Below are positions 61,493 to 64,000 of a stretch of 64,000 nucleotides of DNA, one piece after another. Below the pieces are notes generated by a model. The model was not told the DNA's origin, did not search any database, and saw only the letters and a list, made by a program, of their open reading frames with translations. The translations under genes and the position numbers were made by a program. The DNA is from Chamaecyparis obtusa (lineage: Eukaryota > Streptophyta > Pinopsida > Cupressales > Cupressaceae), in the NCBI GenBank assembly GCA_027943335.1, contig BSBK01001157.1, forward strand, positions 248,001 through 312,000. The letters run 5' to 3'. Position 1 is the first letter of the stretch. Each line of letters starts with the position of its first letter.

Positions 61493-63049
61493 TGTAATGA
61501 CCCTCACCAGTAGGATCACTAAAAACCCCAAAATCTGAACTGTGGCAAATCGTCAAACACTTGGCATGCACTGAATGGTTTGGTCTGCAATGATGTGTTT
61601 CAATGTGATAATTGTTTTTGGGCATCAAGTGCAATTGAGATAACAATACCAATATAGAAATGTAATATAATGAGCAACAATGAATCTCTAAACAATGCAA
61701 AGACTCAACACTAATATATCATGTACTTCTCAATTTCTGATTGCAACGTTCAGTAAACTGATTTCCTAGAAATGTATGACTGTTACAAACCCTTTCATAT
61801 GAGCACTAATACTATGAACTTACTATGCACCTTCTATCATATCAATCCAAAATAACAAAGTCTGATTACAATGGACTGTTATCTGAGCACATATATAGAC
61901 TGTTACTTTACAAGAAACTTTGGTAAAGACAAGGCCTAATAATGCACTATCAATATGATGATTCCTTGACCATAACAATGACTGATTTCAATTACAAAAT
62001 GATAGAAGAACGGTACTGTTTCAGACTTGTATGACAGTGACTGTTACATACAACTTATATGCAATTTTGGCATTCAATAACAACAAAAACTCATGTAATG
62101 CACCTGGAAACTGCTCCTTATACCCTGATAGGAAGGCTGATGAAGACCAATGCAAGGAAGGCCAAAACAGGTCACAAACTGCCCCAGCTGTGCACAGATA
62201 ACCCTGTTGTACCAGGCCGTACATGTACGGCTCCTGTAGAAAAATCAGTGAAGGGTTTTGACACCCCAATTTGCCACCAATGGGACCGTCAGTGAGGTAC
62301 TTAAGTCCTCTCCAAAGCACGAAAATTAACTCCAAGTATCAAGGGAGTTATGAGCAGAATTCTGATTCCAGACCCTGATATGGAATGTTTGAAAATGTGC
62401 CAAACTGTCTTTAATCCTTTGCCAAAAAGATTCACCAATGTAAGAGGTGAATTCAAACGCTTATTCCAACCACGAATTAACCCTTTTAACAATTTCTCAA
62501 TGAAGTACCAATGAGATGGCTGAGTACCAACTCCAAACTTGCAACCCTTCAGTAGATATTTCACTACTTCAGTTATGCCAATCTAGGGGAGTGATCGTTC
62601 CCAAAGATCGAATGATATTTGCAGACCAAAAGACTACAAATTGTTTCACAATGGAAGAAGTAGAAGAAATCCCAAATCCAAGCATGTCAAAATGAATGCC
62701 CAAGCCCTCTATTTATTTACTTTTCTAAGAAGTTACTAAGAACTTCTAGAAACATGCAATTATAATGCACTTTATAATAAAATAACATTATAATATAAAG
62801 TGCTTTTCTCAACTCAAAATTATAACAATGTAGGCTCATAATTGAATGTAGGCCCAACTACAACCGAATGTAGGCTCGGACTGGATGTAGGCTCTACTGA
62901 ACGTAGGCTCTAACAGCAATATGCAATCAACTGATCTCCAAATGATCACGAGATGACTCTCTCCTCATCGCTATCAGTCTACGAGAGCCCGTGATAGACT
63001 GATCCCGCACGCCAAATGATGTCAGCCAAAATGGGGACATGACATGAGT

Positions 63050-64000
63050 CCCTCTCACATAAGAGATGTCAAAATCATAAGCCTGCAGCTTACTAACCCA
63101 CTTTTGCTGCTTGTCATTGAGATCTCTCTGTCCAAGGAAATGTCTCAAACTATTGTGGTCAGTTTGAATGCAAAACTTACCACGCACCAGATACTGCCTA
63201 AATTTAGCCAATGCATGCATAATGGCTAACATCTCCTTGTCATATATACTAAATGATCTCTCTGGCCCACGGAGCTTCCTGCTCTCAAATGCAATGGGGT
63301 GCTTGTCCTGCATCAGAACAGCACCTATACCCTCTCCAGATGCATCGCATTGAAGCTCAAATGGCTTCGAGAAGTCGGGCAATGCTAACACAGGGCATGT
63401 AGTCATGATCTCCTTGAATCTCTCAAAGAAAGCCTGTCCCTCAGGTGTCCAAACAAAGACTCCCTTCTTCAACAAATCTGTCATAGGAGCTGCATGACGT
63501 GAATACCCACTGACAAATCTATGGTAGAAACCACACAACCCGAGGAACCCTCTCAACTGTGTTAGGTTCTCTGGAGTAGGCCAATCCACAATAGCACGGA
63601 TCTTATCAGGATCCAACCTTACTCCTTTTGCACTAATGATGTGACCCAAATACAATAGCTCTGTCATGCCCAAATCACATTTGGACTCCTTGGCATACAA
63701 GGACTCCGACTGCAAGATCCCCAAAACTGTCTCTAGATGTTGCATGTGCTCCTGCCAAGTCCGACTGTATATCAGAATATCATCGAAGAAGACTAACACA
63801 TACTTCCTCAACTAATGATGGAAGACCTTGTTCATAGTAGACTGAAAAGTAGCTGGCGCATTGGTTAGCCCAAATGGCATGACCACAAACTCAAAGTGCC
63901 CACAATGACATCTAAAGGCGGTCTTCTCAATATCCTGTTTTCTAACTCTGATCTGATGATAGCCGGATCTCAAATCAATCTTCGTGAAATAACATGCACC
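63050..64000 (-). pseudogene. chromovirus reverse transcriptase and RNase H, running off the right edge
   Basis: Minus-strand frame entering at the right edge. It has the RT fingers and palm ([32 protein letters not shown]), the catalytic FFDDILIYS (63780-63755), the thumb/connection (LRGFLGLCGFYHRFV) and RNase H (LQCDASGEGIGAVLMQ, KEMLAIMHALAKFRQYL, TDHNSLRHFL). A TAG at 63812-63814 lies between the VFHH and LRKYV segments and fits CAG to TAG. The frame is cut at 63045 by element N; on the other side (56232) the same frame resumes once one copy of TGAGT is discounted. Domain order RT-RNaseH-IN-chromodomain is that of Ty3/gypsy chromoviruses. Protease, gag and 5' LTR would lie beyond 64000. 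Confidence 0.92.

Larger units (their letters stand above)
56233..63044 (-). mobile_element. Element N: non-autonomous LTR element with an orphan long frame
   Basis: LTRs lie at 56233-57771 (1539 bp) and 61493-63044 (1552 bp); both start TGTAATGACCC and end GGGACATGACA. The TSD TGAGT is exact (56228-56232 and 63045-63049). GCTCTGATACCA at 61480-61491 is the complement of the primer site TGGTATCAGAGC, so the element points left. LTRs differ at about 30 positions plus one 16-bp indel, roughly 2%. The 3.7-kb interior encodes a single long frame but no gag, protease, RT or integrase. It sits in the chromovirus polyprotein gene, between the RNase H and integrase parts. Confidence 0.92.

Overview
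The window looks like nuclear DNA of a large-genome seed plant, most likely a gymnosperm (inference). It is AT-rich and holds almost no host coding sequence. It is a stack of nested, decayed transposable elements: LTR elements with 5-bp target-site duplications (TSDs) and initiator-Met-tRNA primer sites (TGGTATCAGAGC type), hAT elements with 8-bp TSDs, and one Penelope-like hairpin. I found no rRNA, tRNA, CRISPR array or bacterial-type operon.

Layout. 121-6935 is a 6.8-kb solo LTR (element A, TSD GGTTT) that carries a broken ~1,100-codon reading frame inside the LTR. 7352-8207 is a deleted hAT. 9660-11507 is a hAT transposase pseudogene. 12633-18914 is a minus-strand LTR element (F) holding a 1.2-kb TRIM in its left LTR and a 2.6-kb non-autonomous LTR element in its interior. 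19125-20221 is another hAT derivative. 20851-21294 and 22345-22551 are inverted repeats; the second carries hammerhead-ribozyme-like cores. 22872-29583 is a complete 6.7-kb LARD (TSD ATTCT). 30086-30593 is a solo LTR (TSD GTCCC). ~31000-34620 is the 5' end of an LTR element (C) with a nested solo LTR (31400-32890, TSD ATAAA) and a 48-bp tandem array. 34625-38005 is a short non-autonomous LTR element (D).

~38020-45880 holds two hAT copies in opposite orientation. Between them, at 42307-43168, lie two phase-compatible exons of an FG-nucleoporin-like (NUP42-like) gene, the only plausible host-gene sequence seen. ~46100-48718 is part of another minus-strand LTR element (H).

48719-64000 is a minus-strand Ty3/gypsy chromovirus: 3' LTR, chromodomain, integrase, RNase H and RT running off the right edge. 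Its LTR contains a second giant LTR (element B, ~49730-54268) with its own internal frame. Its polyprotein is split exactly at a TGAGT duplication by element N (56233-63044). N has 1.54-kb LTRs but no gag, protease, RT or integrase; it encodes one long unrecognised protein frame of about 1,000-1,200 codons with internal module duplications.

How they work together: N, D and the chromovirus share a PPT-proximal block that in the chromovirus encodes the polyprotein tail, which suggests that N and D are parasites mobilised by that lineage. The candidates for something undescribed are the orphan frame of N and the giant LTRs A and B with frames inside the LTR. All coding frames are interrupted, so these copies are inactive.
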